This document shows positions 1 to 8,704 of a stretch of 64,000 nucleotides of DNA, in pieces. The position numbers were made by a program, and so were the translations under genes. The notes below the pieces were generated by a model that did not search any database, was not told the DNA's origin, and saw nothing but the letters and a program-made list of their open reading frames with translations. How positions within the stretch are numbered: position 1 is the first letter of the stretch; the number at the start of each line of letters is the position of its first letter. The DNA is taken from NCBI RefSeq assembly GCF_012102705.1, contig NZ_JAAVTA010000008.1, positions 1-64,000 on the forward strand. The letters are read 5' to 3'. Source of the stretch: Haematospirillum sp. H1815 (lineage in GTDB: Bacteria > Pseudomonadota > Alphaproteobacteria > Rhodospirillales > Rhodospirillaceae).

Positions 1-175
1 TATCCCTTCCGTCTCTTCACTCTGAAAAACAGCACCGACAATCAAAAAACCAGAAATTCCAGTCCCTCAACGTCGGGACGCACCTTCTAAGCCCCAAATC
101 AAAAACCGTCAACACAATTCATTAAACATATAACAAAAAAAAATGCATCATCCCCCAAACAACAAGGACTGACGA

Positions 176-1261
176 TCAGCCTGCTATCACAGCATCTTCG
201 CTAACATCCGTTTCAGGTGAAATGGCAATAGCATCCTTTACCAAGCCGGCGTTGGCTCTGATAGCCTGCTCAATCTCAGCAGCCATAGCTGCATTGTCTC
301 GCAAGAACTGCTTGGCATTCTCACGCCCCTGCCCGATGCGGGTAGAGCGGTACGAAAACCAGGCACCAGACTTTTCAACAAGCCCAGCCTTCACACCCAG
401 ATCCAGAAGCTCTCCCGTTTTGGAGATGCCTTCGCCGTACATGATGTCAAAATCAATAACCTTGAAAGGTGGGGCAACTTTGTTCTTCACAACCTTGACC
501 CTGGTCTGGTTGCCAACAACATCATCACGATCCTTGATCTGGCCTACGCGACGAATATCAAGCCGCACCGATGCGTAAAACTTCAGCGCGTTCCCGCCGG
601 TTGTTGTTTCAGGGCTCCCGAACATCACACCGATCTTCATCCTAATTTGGTTGATAAAGATAACCAAGGTATTGGACCGGGCAACAGAAGACGTCAACTT
701 GCGCAGGGCTTGGCTCATCAGACGGGCATGCAGTCCAACATGGCTGTCACCCATTTCACCTTCAAGTTCGGCTCTGGGAACGAGAGCAGCGACAGAATCA
801 ACAACAAGGACGTCGATCGCACCGGAACGAACCAAAGTATCTGCAATTTCAAGCGCCTGCTCTCCGGCATCGGGCTGAGAAATAAACAGTTCGTCCGGAT
901 TCACGCCCAATTTGCGGGCATAGACAGGATCCAGGGCATGTTCAGCATCAATGAAAGCACACGCTCCACCGACACGCTGCGCTTCGGCAATGACATGCAG
1001 AGCCAGCGTTGTCTTGCCAGAACTTTCCGGGCCATAAATTTCTATGATCCGGCCACGGGGCAAGCCACCTATGCCAAGGGCAAGGTCAAGACCCAGGGAA
1101 CCAGTCGACACAGCCTCCATATCTGCTACAGAGTTATTCTGACCAAGCCGCATGACAGATCCCTTGCCAAAGGCACGTTCGATCTGAGCAAGCGCGGCGT
1201 CCAGGGCTTTTTGTTTATCCATGGTGTCCTTGTCAACAAGATGGAATGCGGTTTGAGACAT
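176..1261 (-). CDS. recA: RecA recombinase
   Basis: RecA forms ATP-dependent filaments on single-stranded DNA, catalyses strand exchange and triggers LexA self-cleavage. The 361-residue product has the Walker A loop GPESSGKTT at residues 77-85 and the usual RecA core followed by an acidic tail. The start at 1261 follows a GGGGAT-type ribosome site and gives the N-terminus ([12 protein letters not shown]) expected for Rhodospirillales; M14 is the alternative. A LexA-like site lies about 50 bases upstream. The gene follows cckA on the same strand but is probably transcribed from its own SOS promoter. The 175 bases beyond its stop hold no gene or clear terminator. Confidence 0.98.
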   Translation of the reverse strand: MSQTAFHLVDKDTMDKQKALDAALAQIERAFGKGSVMRLGQNNSVADMEAVSTGSLGLDLALGIGGLPRGRIIEIYGPESSGKTTLALHVIAEAQRVGGACAFIDAEHALDPVYARKLGVNPDELFISQPDAGEQALEIADTLVRSGAIDVLVVDSVAALVPRAELEGEMGDSHVGLHARLMSQALRKLTSSVARSNTLVIFINQIRMKIGVMFGSPETTTGGNALKFYASVRLDIRRVGQIKDRDDVVGNQTRVKVVKNKVAPPFKVIDFDIMYGEGISKTGELLDLGVKAGLVEKSGAWFSYRSTRIGQGRENAKQFLRDNAAMAAEIEQAIRANAGLVKDAIAISPETDVSEDAVIAG

Positions 1262-1311
1262 CTCAATCCCCGTTTATTTCACAGCTGGGCGATACCTGCA
1301 ATGCGAAGAAT

Positions 1312-1326
1312 GTACATGTTTTGTTC
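1312..1326 (-). promoter_or_regulatory. LexA-like SOS box of recA
   Basis: On the minus strand the sequence is GAACAAAACATGTAC, one base off the alphaproteobacterial LexA direct repeat GAAC-N7-GAAC (GTTC-N7-GTTC on the other strand). It lies 51-65 bases before the recA start. The first half-site is also one arm of a perfect 8-bp inverted repeat at 1323-1343. Binding is inferred from known recA regulation in this class. Confidence 0.5.
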
Positions 1327-1350
1327 TTCTGCGCAAGAAGAACCGCAACA

Positions 1351-3729
1351 TCAGGCAGAATTCACGCATTCTCTTCGACGAAGAAGGACAGCATGCACAC
1401 ACTCTGCCAACTGCGTCAGGGAAAATGGTTTCGGAAGAAATGAAAAATCGGTCGAGTCCGCGATACCGCCACCGGCTGCTTCTTCGGAATAGCCGGAGAT
1501 AAGGATCACCTGAATATCAGGCTTTTCTACCTTCACCCTGCGCGCCAATGTCGCACCATCCATCCCGGGCATGATCATGTCGGTAACCAGCAGATCAATA
1601 TCCAGGTTATCGGCCAGTTTCTCCAGCGCCTGCTCCCCGCTACAGGCTTCAACAACGCGATAGCCCTTGTTACGAAGCGCACGTGATGCAAAAACCCGAA
1701 CAGCATCCTCATCCTCCACCAAAAGAATTGTCGCGCTTCCGGATAGATCCTTTGCTAAAGTCTGTCGTTGTGGCGTTGTGGCCCCGACCCTTCCAATACC
1801 TGAGGCTTCAGCCTCTTCTGTAACGGCATTGTCTGCACAAGGCAGATAAATGATGAATTTGGTTCCCTGCCCTACACTGGAATCCACAAGGATTACGCCG
1901 CCTGTCTGTCGAACAATTCCATAGACTGTCGACAAACCAAGACCCGTGCCAGCTCCAACACTTCCTGTCTTTGTCGAGAAGAACGGTTCAAAAATACGGG
2001 CGAGGTTCTCTCTTGAAATACCGGTCCCGGTATCAGAAACGGTAATAACCGTGTATTCTCCGGCAGAAAGGCTTTCAGCACCAACAACCATGGGGCTGCC
2101 AACCATCTCACGTCGTGTTTCTATACTCAGGCGCCCCCCGCCCGGCATTGCATCCCTGGCATTGACGGCGAGGTTGATGATCACTTGGTCCAACTGTCCT
2201 GGATCAACCCTGATTGCCCCGACATCTCGCCCAAGACGTAGCTCAAGATGTATGCTTTCTCCCAGCAACCGCCGGAGAAGATGACTGATTTCTGTCAGGG
2301 CATCGGTAACCAGAACCTGGCGAGGTCTTAAAGGCTGTTTTCGCGAAAACGCAAGCAGTTGACGTACCAGATTGGCAGCGCGATTGGCGTTTTGCTTGAT
2401 CTGCATCAGATCGGCAAAGGATGGATCACCAGCCCCATGCCTCTGCAACAGCAAATCACAGAAACCAATCATCGCGGTCAGCAAATTATTAAAGTCATGA
2501 GCAACACCACCGGCAAGCTGGCCCATGGCCTGCATCTTTTGTGCCTGGGCAAACTGTATTTCCAGATTACGGTGGGCAGTATTATCGAAGAAAAATGCCA
2601 TAAACAAAGCCCCACCCAAGGGGACAATGCCAATAGAAGCTGCCTTGTCAGGGCATTTGCAAAAACGCACTTCATGAGCCATACCGGCCTCGACGCTCCC
2701 GCCCAGCAGGGCCTGTTCAAACAGGTCATCCCATGTGACACGGTCATCCTCTGCCAACACATTGCGAACAGATGTTTCTTTCAACGACGAAGCATCATAC
2801 CCACACAGACGTAGGAAGGCTTCATTGGCATCGGTTACAACGCCTTCAACATCGACAAGGCACAAGCCTACGGGAAGGGAAGCAAATACAATACGGAACC
2901 ACTGGTCTACGGGAGAGCAGGACAAGTCTGTTGTATGAGCCTGACGCATGACGACGCTGCGCGTACGTGTTTCTCCGGCATCATCAAAGGCCACCTGCTC
3001 CACCATCGCGGAAAAAATATTCCCGGTGCGGTCACAAAAACGGAGCACACCGCTCCACGCCTCCTCGGCATCCGGTCGGCTGCCATCAGCCAGAATACGG
3101 GACAAGGGCATGCCCAGCAGTTCATTCACGCTGTACCCAAGCCAGTCAGCAAGACGCTGGTTCACAAAGCGCAACTGCTCGTTGGCATCAACAGAGTACA
3201 GTCCTGCTGGCATAAGGTAGAGAAACTCAGCCTGAACATCACGGTCACGACGCAGTATATCTTCTATGGCACGATGCGCTGTAACATCCTGCGCCGTCCA
3301 GATCACCCCCTCGGCACACGGCGATGTCATGGGCGCTGGACAGACCCCGATACGCCACCATTCTGCAAGCCCACGTTCACCCTGTAACATAACGTCCACA
3401 TTTTCCGGAATCCGCCGTGCCACCGCAGAGAGCAAACGCTCAAGGGCACCAAACGTTTCCTCATCTGCGCGATCAATGCGACGGGCCAACTCAGCATCTG
3501 GCTCACTTCCTCGCCAGAAAGTTTTTGCACGGCTATTTACAGCCAGCACATGGCCGTTGGAGTCGACCATAAGACGGGCAACGTCATCAGCTTCCAGAAA
3601 ACACCTCAGGCATCCCACATCACGCCGCAAGCGCCGGATGTAAAAGACAAGGCCGCACGTGGCCAAACACAGTATGCCTGCAGCCAGTACATAAACCCAC
3701 ACAAGGTGCAGATCGTGCAAGATGATCAC
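1351..3729 (-). CDS. cckA: CckA-type hybrid histidine kinase
   Basis: CckA is the membrane hybrid kinase that, through ChpT, phosphorylates CtrA; in Rhodospirillales this pathway controls motility. The 792 residues show one clear membrane segment (about 9-30), PAS-like regions (about 45-150, 170-250, 285-380), a HisKA domain with H411 in VAHDFNNLL, a HATPase with GTGLGLSTVYG, and a receiver domain with an aspartate near residue 715 in LLVTDMIMPG. The AHDFNNLL box and domain order are those of CckA. The ATG overlaps the flhB stop (ATGA), so it is translationally coupled to the flagellar export operon. A CckA/ChpT phosphorelay is inferred; ChpT and CtrA are not in this window. Confidence 0.88.
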   Translation of the reverse strand: MIILHDLHLVWVYVLAAGILCLATCGLVFYIRRLRRDVGCLRCFLEADDVARLMVDSNGHVLAVNSRAKTFWRGSEPDAELARRIDRADEETFGALERLLSAVARRIPENVDVMLQGERGLAEWWRIGVCPAPMTSPCAEGVIWTAQDVTAHRAIEDILRRDRDVQAEFLYLMPAGLYSVDANEQLRFVNQRLADWLGYSVNELLGMPLSRILADGSRPDAEEAWSGVLRFCDRTGNIFSAMVEQVAFDDAGETRTRSVVMRQAHTTDLSCSPVDQWFRIVFASLPVGLCLVDVEGVVTDANEAFLRLCGYDASSLKETSVRNVLAEDDRVTWDDLFEQALLGGSVEAGMAHEVRFCKCPDKAASIGIVPLGGALFMAFFFDNTAHRNLEIQFAQAQKMQAMGQLAGGVAHDFNNLLTAMIGFCDLLLQRHGAGDPSFADLMQIKQNANRAANLVRQLLAFSRKQPLRPRQVLVTDALTEISHLLRRLLGESIHLELRLGRDVGAIRVDPGQLDQVIINLAVNARDAMPGGGRLSIETRREMVGSPMVVGAESLSAGEYTVITVSDTGTGISRENLARIFEPFFSTKTGSVGAGTGLGLSTVYGIVRQTGGVILVDSSVGQGTKFIIYLPCADNAVTEEAEASGIGRVGATTPQRQTLAKDLSGSATILLVEDEDAVRVFASRALRNKGYRVVEACSGEQALEKLADNLDIDLLVTDMIMPGMDGATLARRVKVEKPDIQVILISGYSEEAAGGGIADSTDFSFLPKPFSLTQLAECVHAVLLRRRECVNSA

Positions 3730-4865
3730 AAGGTCTGTCCTCTTTCGTCTGCAGTGACACGGTCTGCCCCCTGCCCGGAACGCCTGCTACGACCTGTAAG
3801 CCCTGCCCTCTTCAGCTTCATAACGTACCCAATGACCTCAGCCACAGCCTTGTAATGCTCTGGAGGAATTTCCTGGTCCAGCTCCACAGCGGAATACAGC
3901 ACCCGCGCCAACGGGGGGTTTTCCATGATCGGGATATCATGTTCCTCGGCAATGGCACGAATACGCAGGGCAAGGCTGTCCACACCCTTGGCGACCAGTT
4001 TCGGGGCGGACATTTCATCCATCTCGTAACGTAAGGCTACCGCATAGTGAGTCGGGTTTGTGATAACAACGCTGGCTTGGGGAACGGCCGCCATCATACG
4101 TTGCCGCGAACGCTGCAACCGCATCTGCCTGATCTTGCCCTTGATCTGGGGATCACCCTCGGTATCCTTGTGTTCGTCCTTGACCTCCTGCTTGGTCATT
4201 TTCAACTGCTCACGATGCCGGTAGCGCTGCCACCACCAATCTGCTGCGGCAACAAGCGAGAACGTCACCACAACACCGGCGAGAACAAGGACTAGTAACG
4301 TGTGCAAGTTCTCCAGAACCACAGTAGGATCCAGAGCCATATAGACCTCGGGGGTAGCTAAGTGTGGTACCACCAAGGCAAGAAATACAGCCGTAACCAG
4401 AATGATCTTCAGCACACCCTTGGCCAACTCAAACAGCTGATTACGGGAAAAGATGCGACGAAAGCCGCTGATCATGCTGATGTTGGATAATTTTGGTGCG
4501 ATCTTCTTCGGTGTGAACACAAGCCCATATTGAAGGGTACCAGACAAAATTGCTGCCAAGAATGTAATGGCAAAAACAGGCGATAAAAAAATAATACCCT
4601 TCAGAATCGCGTGCAGGAACCACATCCTGAAACCTTCCGGATCCAGCGGGACCGCATGCACGCTGGCCAGGAGACTGCCAAGATGCTTTTTCAATTGCCC
4701 GGACAACCAAGGAGCCAACATGGCCACCAAAGCCAATGCCGTCACCAGCATCAGTAGACTCTTGATTTCTTGGGATATGGCAACCTGCCCTTCCTGTCGG
4801 GCACGCTGGAGCTTTCGCTCGGAAGGCTCCTCGGTCTTGGATTCCTTGTCTTCGTCTTCCGCCAT
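3726..4865 (-). CDS. flhB: Flagellar export switch protein FlhB
   Basis: FlhB is the membrane protein of the flagellar type III export gate that switches substrate class from rod/hook to filament. It has 379 residues: a charged N-terminus (SERKLQRARQEGQV), four membrane helices between about 35 and 210, and a cytoplasmic domain with the self-cleavage site N270-P271-T272-H273. The C-terminal region (KGVDSLALRIR ... ENPPLARVLY) is intact. It starts 7 bases after the fliR stop and overlaps cckA downstream. A second, NPTH-less copy of the C-domain is encoded at 7414-7851. Confidence 0.97.
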   Translation of the reverse strand: MAEDEDKESKTEEPSERKLQRARQEGQVAISQEIKSLLMLVTALALVAMLAPWLSGQLKKHLGSLLASVHAVPLDPEGFRMWFLHAILKGIIFLSPVFAITFLAAILSGTLQYGLVFTPKKIAPKLSNISMISGFRRIFSRNQLFELAKGVLKIILVTAVFLALVVPHLATPEVYMALDPTVVLENLHTLLVLVLAGVVVTFSLVAAADWWWQRYRHREQLKMTKQEVKDEHKDTEGDPQIKGKIRQMRLQRSRQRMMAAVPQASVVITNPTHYAVALRYEMDEMSAPKLVAKGVDSLALRIRAIAEEHDIPIMENPPLARVLYSAVELDQEIPPEHYKAVAEVIGYVMKLKRAGLTGRSRRSGQGADRVTADERGQTL

Positions 4866-4872
4866 TCCGGAC

Positions 4873-5637
4873 TCAGCCCGCGGTAAACGTCATGAGAACA
4901 TCCTCCAGATGACGCAGGAACCACATCATCAAGGCTGGCACTGTAACCCACAATACCCCAAGTCCGAACAGGATCTGAACAGGCAGGGCAACGAAAAACA
5001 CATTCAGCTGCGGCGACAGACGGGACATCAATCCCATCGAAGACTGGAAAACAATCCCGAAAACAATGAAAGGCATGGCCATAGACAGGCCAAGCAAGAA
5101 GCTTTTTGCCAGAATATCCAGCCATGTTGTCAAATGATCTTCGGCAACCGGGTTCTGTCCCACCGGAAACAAGGCATAGGAATGGTAAAGGGCCTGCAAC
5201 ATCAAATGGTGTAGATCCATCACAAAAATGCTGACCAGCGCAATGGTTGTCAGCATACCAATAACAAGCGCGCCCTGCGATTCTGTAACAGGATCAAACA
5301 CCATGGCATTCATCAGCCCGGAGTTCTGGCTGATGGAGGTTCCGGCCAGATGTATGGAGGCTGTCACAGCTTGCCCGATCAGCCCCAGGAAAATACCGTA
5401 AAAAACCTCGATTATGATGAGGAAGACCAAAGGACCAACAGTGGCGGGTAAAGCAGGAAGAACAGGCCCCAGAACAGGGGCCATGACCAATGTCACGCCA
5501 ATGGCTAGCAAGAGACGGGCCTGAACATTGAAATAACCAACCGAAAAACCCGGCATGGTTACCATCATGCTTCCGACACGGCAGAATGTCAGCAACAGAT
5601 GGAACGTGTTCAAACCAAGGAATTCCGAGAGCGTCAC
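4873..5637 (-). CDS. fliR: Flagellar export gate protein FliR
   Basis: FliR is a polytopic membrane protein that assembles with FliP and FliQ into the export gate. The product is about 254 residues, strongly hydrophobic, beginning MTLSEFLGLNTFHLLL. The GTG at 5637 is preferred because GGAG lies 8 bases before it; an upstream in-frame TTG at 5655 has no such site. Gene order fliQ-fliR-flhB and the hydrophobic pattern support the call. Confidence 0.94.
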   Translation of the reverse strand: MTLSEFLGLNTFHLLLTFCRVGSMMVTMPGFSVGYFNVQARLLLAIGVTLVMAPVLGPVLPALPATVGPLVFLIIIEVFYGIFLGLIGQAVTASIHLAGTSISQNSGLMNAMVFDPVTESQGALVIGMLTTIALVSIFVMDLHHLMLQALYHSYALFPVGQNPVAEDHLTTWLDILAKSFLLGLSMAMPFIVFGIVFQSSMGLMSRLSPQLNVFFVALPVQILFGLGVLWVTVPALMMWFLRHLEDVLMTFTAG

Positions 5638-5661
5638 AACGGAGTCTCCAGCCAACCCTGA

Positions 5662-5928
5662 TCAGGGCAGCGAAATAATCAGATCCATAATTTGCTGGGT
5701 AAACTGCGTGATATGGCGCAGCATGAAAGGAAGAAGAAAAATGATGGCGCCAAACACAATCAGCATCTTGGGAACAAAGACAAGCGTTGCTTCCTGCAAG
5801 GATGTCAAAGCCTGAAACAGGGAAACCAGAAGACCCACAGCCAAACCAACCAAGAGGACCGGTGCGGCAATAACAATCATGACCCATACGCTGTCGCGGG
5901 CAATATCAAGAATTTGCGTCTCATTCAT
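5662..5928 (-). CDS. fliQ: Flagellar export gate protein FliQ
   Basis: FliQ is the small two-helix subunit of the FliPQR export gate. The 88-residue product has hydrophobic segments at about 15-38 and 50-75 (VMIVIAAPVLLVGLAVG and VFGAIIFLLPFML) and the family N-terminus (MNETQILDIARDSVWVM). It lies between fliE and fliR in a tightly spaced leftward operon. Confidence 0.96.
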   Translation of the reverse strand: MNETQILDIARDSVWVMIVIAAPVLLVGLAVGLLVSLFQALTSLQEATLVFVPKMLIVFGAIIFLLPFMLRHITQFTQQIMDLIISLP

Positions 5929-5959
5929 CGGAACGGATCCAGAAAGACAATAACGCCAC

Positions 5960-6316
5960 TCAGATCGGCATCTTCAAGATTTCCTGATAGGCAGACACGA
6001 CACGATCCCGGATTGCCACCACGGTATTCAGCGTTGTCTCGGCATTGCTGACAGCCAGAACCACATCACGCATATCAGCCTCCCCGGCAATACCCCTCAG
6101 GCTGACAGCCTCTGCCGTCCTTTGAACCTGTACAGCCTCCTTCAGAGAAGACCGGACCATATCGCCAAAAAGACCATTTTCGGGTGATGGAGCACCAACA
6201 GAGGATGTTGCGGCACGAACAGTCTCGGCCGTTTCCGTAGCCGATCCCAGAACCTGACGGGCGGCTGTCCGGTATGCCTGTATGGCGCTGGAAATAGAAT
6301 TGGTCATGGCCGTCAT
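5960..6316 (-). CDS. fliE: Hook-basal body protein FliE
   Basis: FliE joins the MS ring to the proximal rod and helps activate export. The 118-residue product carries the FliE C-terminal pattern: SLKEAVQVQ, then DMRDVVLAVSNAETTLNTVVAIRDRVVSAYQEI split across two helices. M4 (6307) is an equally possible start because GGA precedes it at a better distance. It sits between flgC and fliQ. Confidence 0.94.
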   Translation of the reverse strand: MTAMTNSISSAIQAYRTAARQVLGSATETAETVRAATSSVGAPSPENGLFGDMVRSSLKEAVQVQRTAEAVSLRGIAGEADMRDVVLAVSNAETTLNTVVAIRDRVVSAYQEILKMPI

Positions 6317-6347
6317 CCATCAAACGCCGCTACTGCAAACAACAGCA

Positions 6348-6758
6348 TCACCGGAGAAGATCCAAGGTCTTACCCAGAAGATCACGCGATATGCTGATTG
6401 TATTCAGGTTGGCCTCGTAAGATCTCTGCGCTTCCCGCAGGTCCATCACTTCGATCAACGGATTGACGTTCGGGGTCATGACATACCCCTGCTCATCCGC
6501 ACCCGGATGCCCGGGATCGTACTTCCGCCCGAAATCGGTCATGTCACGATCGGTACGATCGGCACGCACTGTATCCACCTCAAGGGATGGATCAAGCTGG
6601 TTGCGAAATTGAAGGATCTTGCGCCGGTACGGTTCGCCACCCGGGGTTTTGGCCAAAGAATCGGCATTGGCCAGATTTTCCGAAATCACACGAAGACGCT
6701 TCGCCTGGGCTTTCGCCCCGAACGAGGCGATCGACGTCGCTTTCGAAAGATCATCCAT
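6348..6758 (-). CDS. flgC: Flagellar rod protein FlgC
   Basis: FlgC is a proximal rod subunit. The 136-residue product has the rod-protein N-terminal signature (RLRVISENLANADSLAKTPGG), a short central part and the conserved C-terminal segment with VNPLIEVMDLREAQRSYEAN. Length and order (flgB-flgC-fliE) match the family. Confidence 0.96.
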   Translation of the reverse strand: MDDLSKATSIASFGAKAQAKRLRVISENLANADSLAKTPGGEPYRRKILQFRNQLDPSLEVDTVRADRTDRDMTDFGRKYDPGHPGADEQGYVMTPNVNPLIEVMDLREAQRSYEANLNTISISRDLLGKTLDLLR

Positions 6759-6820
6759 ATCCCATACCCCCTACACCACAATCGCGCCAGACAGAGAGCG
6801 CAGGTGCCACATCCCTCACG

Positions 6821-7228
6821 TCAACGCTGCCCAAGCGCGGACTTGATCATTGTCAGGTTCTTCTTGACCAACTGCAAGGCCAGATCGTACTGGGACCGCC
6901 CCCTGGCCATCTTTTCCATCTGCTCCTCAAGAACAACGGGATTGCCGTCAATGGAACGCTCCCATGTTCTGCGCACAGCAACTTCGCGATACGGACCCAG
7001 ATCCGGCAGGGCGACCCCCATGTGGGATGGGTTGGTCATGGTCGGCTTGACAGACGGTTCTGTCGCATCCAGGACCATTTTCCCGAAATCAAGCTCCCTC
7101 AGGTCTTTAGCCTTGAATTTCGGGGTATCCGCGTTTGAAATGTTCTGGGCCAGAACGCGCTGACGCTGGGCAAGCCAGTCCATCTTTGTACGGGCCATAC
7201 GAAACAACGATAACTTGGATGTATCCAT
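6821..7228 (-). CDS. flgB: Flagellar rod protein FlgB
   Basis: FlgB is the first proximal rod subunit. The 135-residue protein has the rod N-terminal signature RQRVLAQNISNADTPKFKAKDL and a helical C-terminus (YDLALQLVKKNLTMIKSALG). It is the first gene of the leftward operon flgB-flgC-fliE-fliQ-fliR-flhB-cckA. Upstream is a 185-base divergent region with a CtrA-like motif. Confidence 0.95.
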   Translation of the reverse strand: MDTSKLSLFRMARTKMDWLAQRQRVLAQNISNADTPKFKAKDLRELDFGKMVLDATEPSVKPTMTNPSHMGVALPDLGPYREVAVRRTWERSIDGNPVVLEEQMEKMARGRSQYDLALQLVKKNLTMIKSALGQR

Positions 7229-7318
7229 AATTCCCTGTCCCTGCCGTACGGGGCATACAGTCCAGGCTACCCGCTCACAAGTAGCCTCAGGTGTGCAGAC
7301 ATGATCCAGCCCACCCCT

Positions 7319-7333
7319 TTAAGAAAGCGTAAA
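7319..7333. promoter_or_regulatory. Possible CtrA box between flgB and the FlhB-like gene
   Basis: TTAAGAAAGCGTAAA matches the CtrA motif TTAA-N7-TTAA at seven of eight defined bases. It lies in the 185-base divergent region between flgB and the gene at 7414. CtrA control of flagellar genes is established in alphaproteobacteria and cckA is in this operon, but the site is a short motif match only. Confidence 0.35.
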
Positions 7334-7413
7334 GACCGGTTCACAACACCCCCGGATACCGGGACATAGCAACCTGGCGACAAGCTAAACGATTTTTTAA
7401 GCGCCACCCCCAC

Positions 7414-7851
7414 ATGATGGGCCTGTCACTGAATGGTCACAAGGCCGATGGGCTTGCTCAGAGTGGAAGGAAATACCCGGTGAGTACCGGCACCCCCAAA
7501 CCACCACCGGAGTCAGGATCCGGGTCACACCAAGACGATAACGCGTCCGCAAGCACACAGCCCGTCGCTGTCGCCGTGGATCATGATCCATCTGTTGATA
7601 CAGTTCCCAGGATTGTCGCATCAGGGCGCGGGTTCGTTGCAGACCAGATTCTGAATATTGCGTTCGCAAGTGGCGTAAAAGTCCGACAGGACGCCGACTT
7701 GGCCCAGATTCTATCTGCTGTTGATCTGGATTCTGAAATTCCGACTGAGGCTTTTGCCGCTGTGGCGGAACTGCTGGTGTATGTCTATCGAGCAAACGGG
7801 ACCTATCCACTGCCGCCTACGGCACCACACCTCGGAGGAGCAATGCCATGA
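7414..7851 (+). CDS. FlhB C-terminal domain-like protein
   Basis: Residues about 65-130 of this 145-residue protein match the C-terminal half of the FlhB cytoplasmic domain: IVASGRGFVADQILNIAFASG parallels the FlhB segment VAKGVDSLALRIRAIAEEH, and DLDSEIPTEAFAAVAELLVYVYR parallels the FlhB tail. It has no membrane helices and no NPTH cleavage site. The first 60 residues are low-complexity (Pro, Ser, Gly). It is the first of four rightward genes ending in fliO and fliP and overlaps the next gene by ATGA. Similar stand-alone FlhB-like proteins are known; this one may modulate the export gate (inference). Confidence 0.75.
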   Translation: MMGLSLNGHKADGLAQSGRKYPVSTGTPKPPPESGSGSHQDDNASASTQPVAVAVDHDPSVDTVPRIVASGRGFVADQILNIAFASGVKVRQDADLAQILSAVDLDSEIPTEAFAAVAELLVYVYRANGTYPLPPTAPHLGGAMP

Positions 7852-8306
7852 CGGCTCCACCCCGTCCCCCGATTCCGGGTATCCCTGACAGTGCCGTGTT
7901 GCGTCAGGAACTGCGCCGCATCGGTGATATCCTCTTCCAGGCACGCTCTTCTATTTCAGATGGTACCCTTCCTCGCCTCGGGGATCTGGAGCGCATGATA
8001 CGAACAGCGTGCACATCTATTCACCTGATGACAAAGGATGATGCCCGCGGTCTCCGGCCCATGATGGAAGCCCTTTTTTATGATCTCGATGCTCTTGAGA
8101 CCGAGATGCGTAACCGATTCGGAGATCTTGCGCTCCGCCCCGGTATTCAGCCCGGCAACGAACCGACACAGGCCGTAACCGTTGGTGCCGCATACCGTCA
8201 TGCACAGAAGCTGCATATACCTCCACTGGGGGAAGAACATCGCCAAAGCGATACCGTCACACACCGGCAGAGTGATCCGGCAACCCACCCTGCTCGCTCT
8301 GTGTAA
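7848..8306 (+). CDS. Uncharacterised protein in the fliO-fliP operon
   Basis: I do not recognise this 152-residue protein. It has no signal peptide or membrane segment. Residues about 18-105 are predicted helical with regular hydrophobic spacing (LRQELRRIGDILFQAR, LGDLERMIRTACTSIHLM, LFYDLDALETEMRNRF); the C-terminal 45 residues are polar and probably disordered. It overlaps the upstream FlhB-like gene by ATGA and is followed by fliO, so a role in flagellar export or assembly is likely from context only. Confidence 0.65.
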   Translation: MTAPPRPPIPGIPDSAVLRQELRRIGDILFQARSSISDGTLPRLGDLERMIRTACTSIHLMTKDDARGLRPMMEALFYDLDALETEMRNRFGDLALRPGIQPGNEPTQAVTVGAAYRHAQKLHIPPLGEEHRQSDTVTHRQSDPATHPARSV

Positions 8307-8350
8307 TGTTTATTGTTTCTGATCTCTTCCAGGCCTGATTACGGCATCCC

Positions 8351-8704
8351 ATGGACACAGACTTTTATCTTCGGCCACTGCTTGCCCTTTTTCTGGTTAT
8401 CGGCATGATTTTCATAGCTGGTGCCGCTGTGCGACGCATCAGCCCGATACGCTCGTGGGCTGGAAAACATTCTGCCCCAAGCCTGGAAATCACAGAACGC
8501 CTGAACCTAGATGCCCGCCGACAGCTTGTCCTTGTCCGGCACAATGATCGTGAACACCTCATCCTTCTCGGGAATGCCAGTGAATTGTTGATTGATGCGG
8601 GCCAACCAGTACCAAGCTTCACAACGACAGAACAGGAAACAGCGCAACATACCATTTGTGCGGACCCCTTGTTACCAGAGCCGGAACCGGAGAGAGTACG
8701 ATGA
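8351..8704 (+). CDS. fliO: Flagellar biosynthesis protein FliO
   Basis: FliO is a small membrane protein that stabilises FliP during gate assembly. The 117-residue product has one N-terminal membrane segment (about 8-26) followed by a cytoplasmic domain with LEITERLNLDARRQLVLVRHNDREHLILLG, split here as the family's typical RLNLDARRQLVLVR motif and following beta strands. Its stop overlaps the fliP start (ATGA), the usual gene order. Confidence 0.88.
   Translation: MDTDFYLRPLLALFLVIGMIFIAGAAVRRISPIRSWAGKHSAPSLEITERLNLDARRQLVLVRHNDREHLILLGNASELLIDAGQPVPSFTTTEQETAQHTICADPLLPEPEPERVR

Noticed and set aside
647-1492. 281-codon open frame on the plus strand across recA
   Set aside because: It is antisense to recA, has no ribosome site and its product shows no family pattern.
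7375-7413. Sigma-54-like TGGC before the FlhB-like gene
   Set aside because: The -12 GC is missing at the required spacing.
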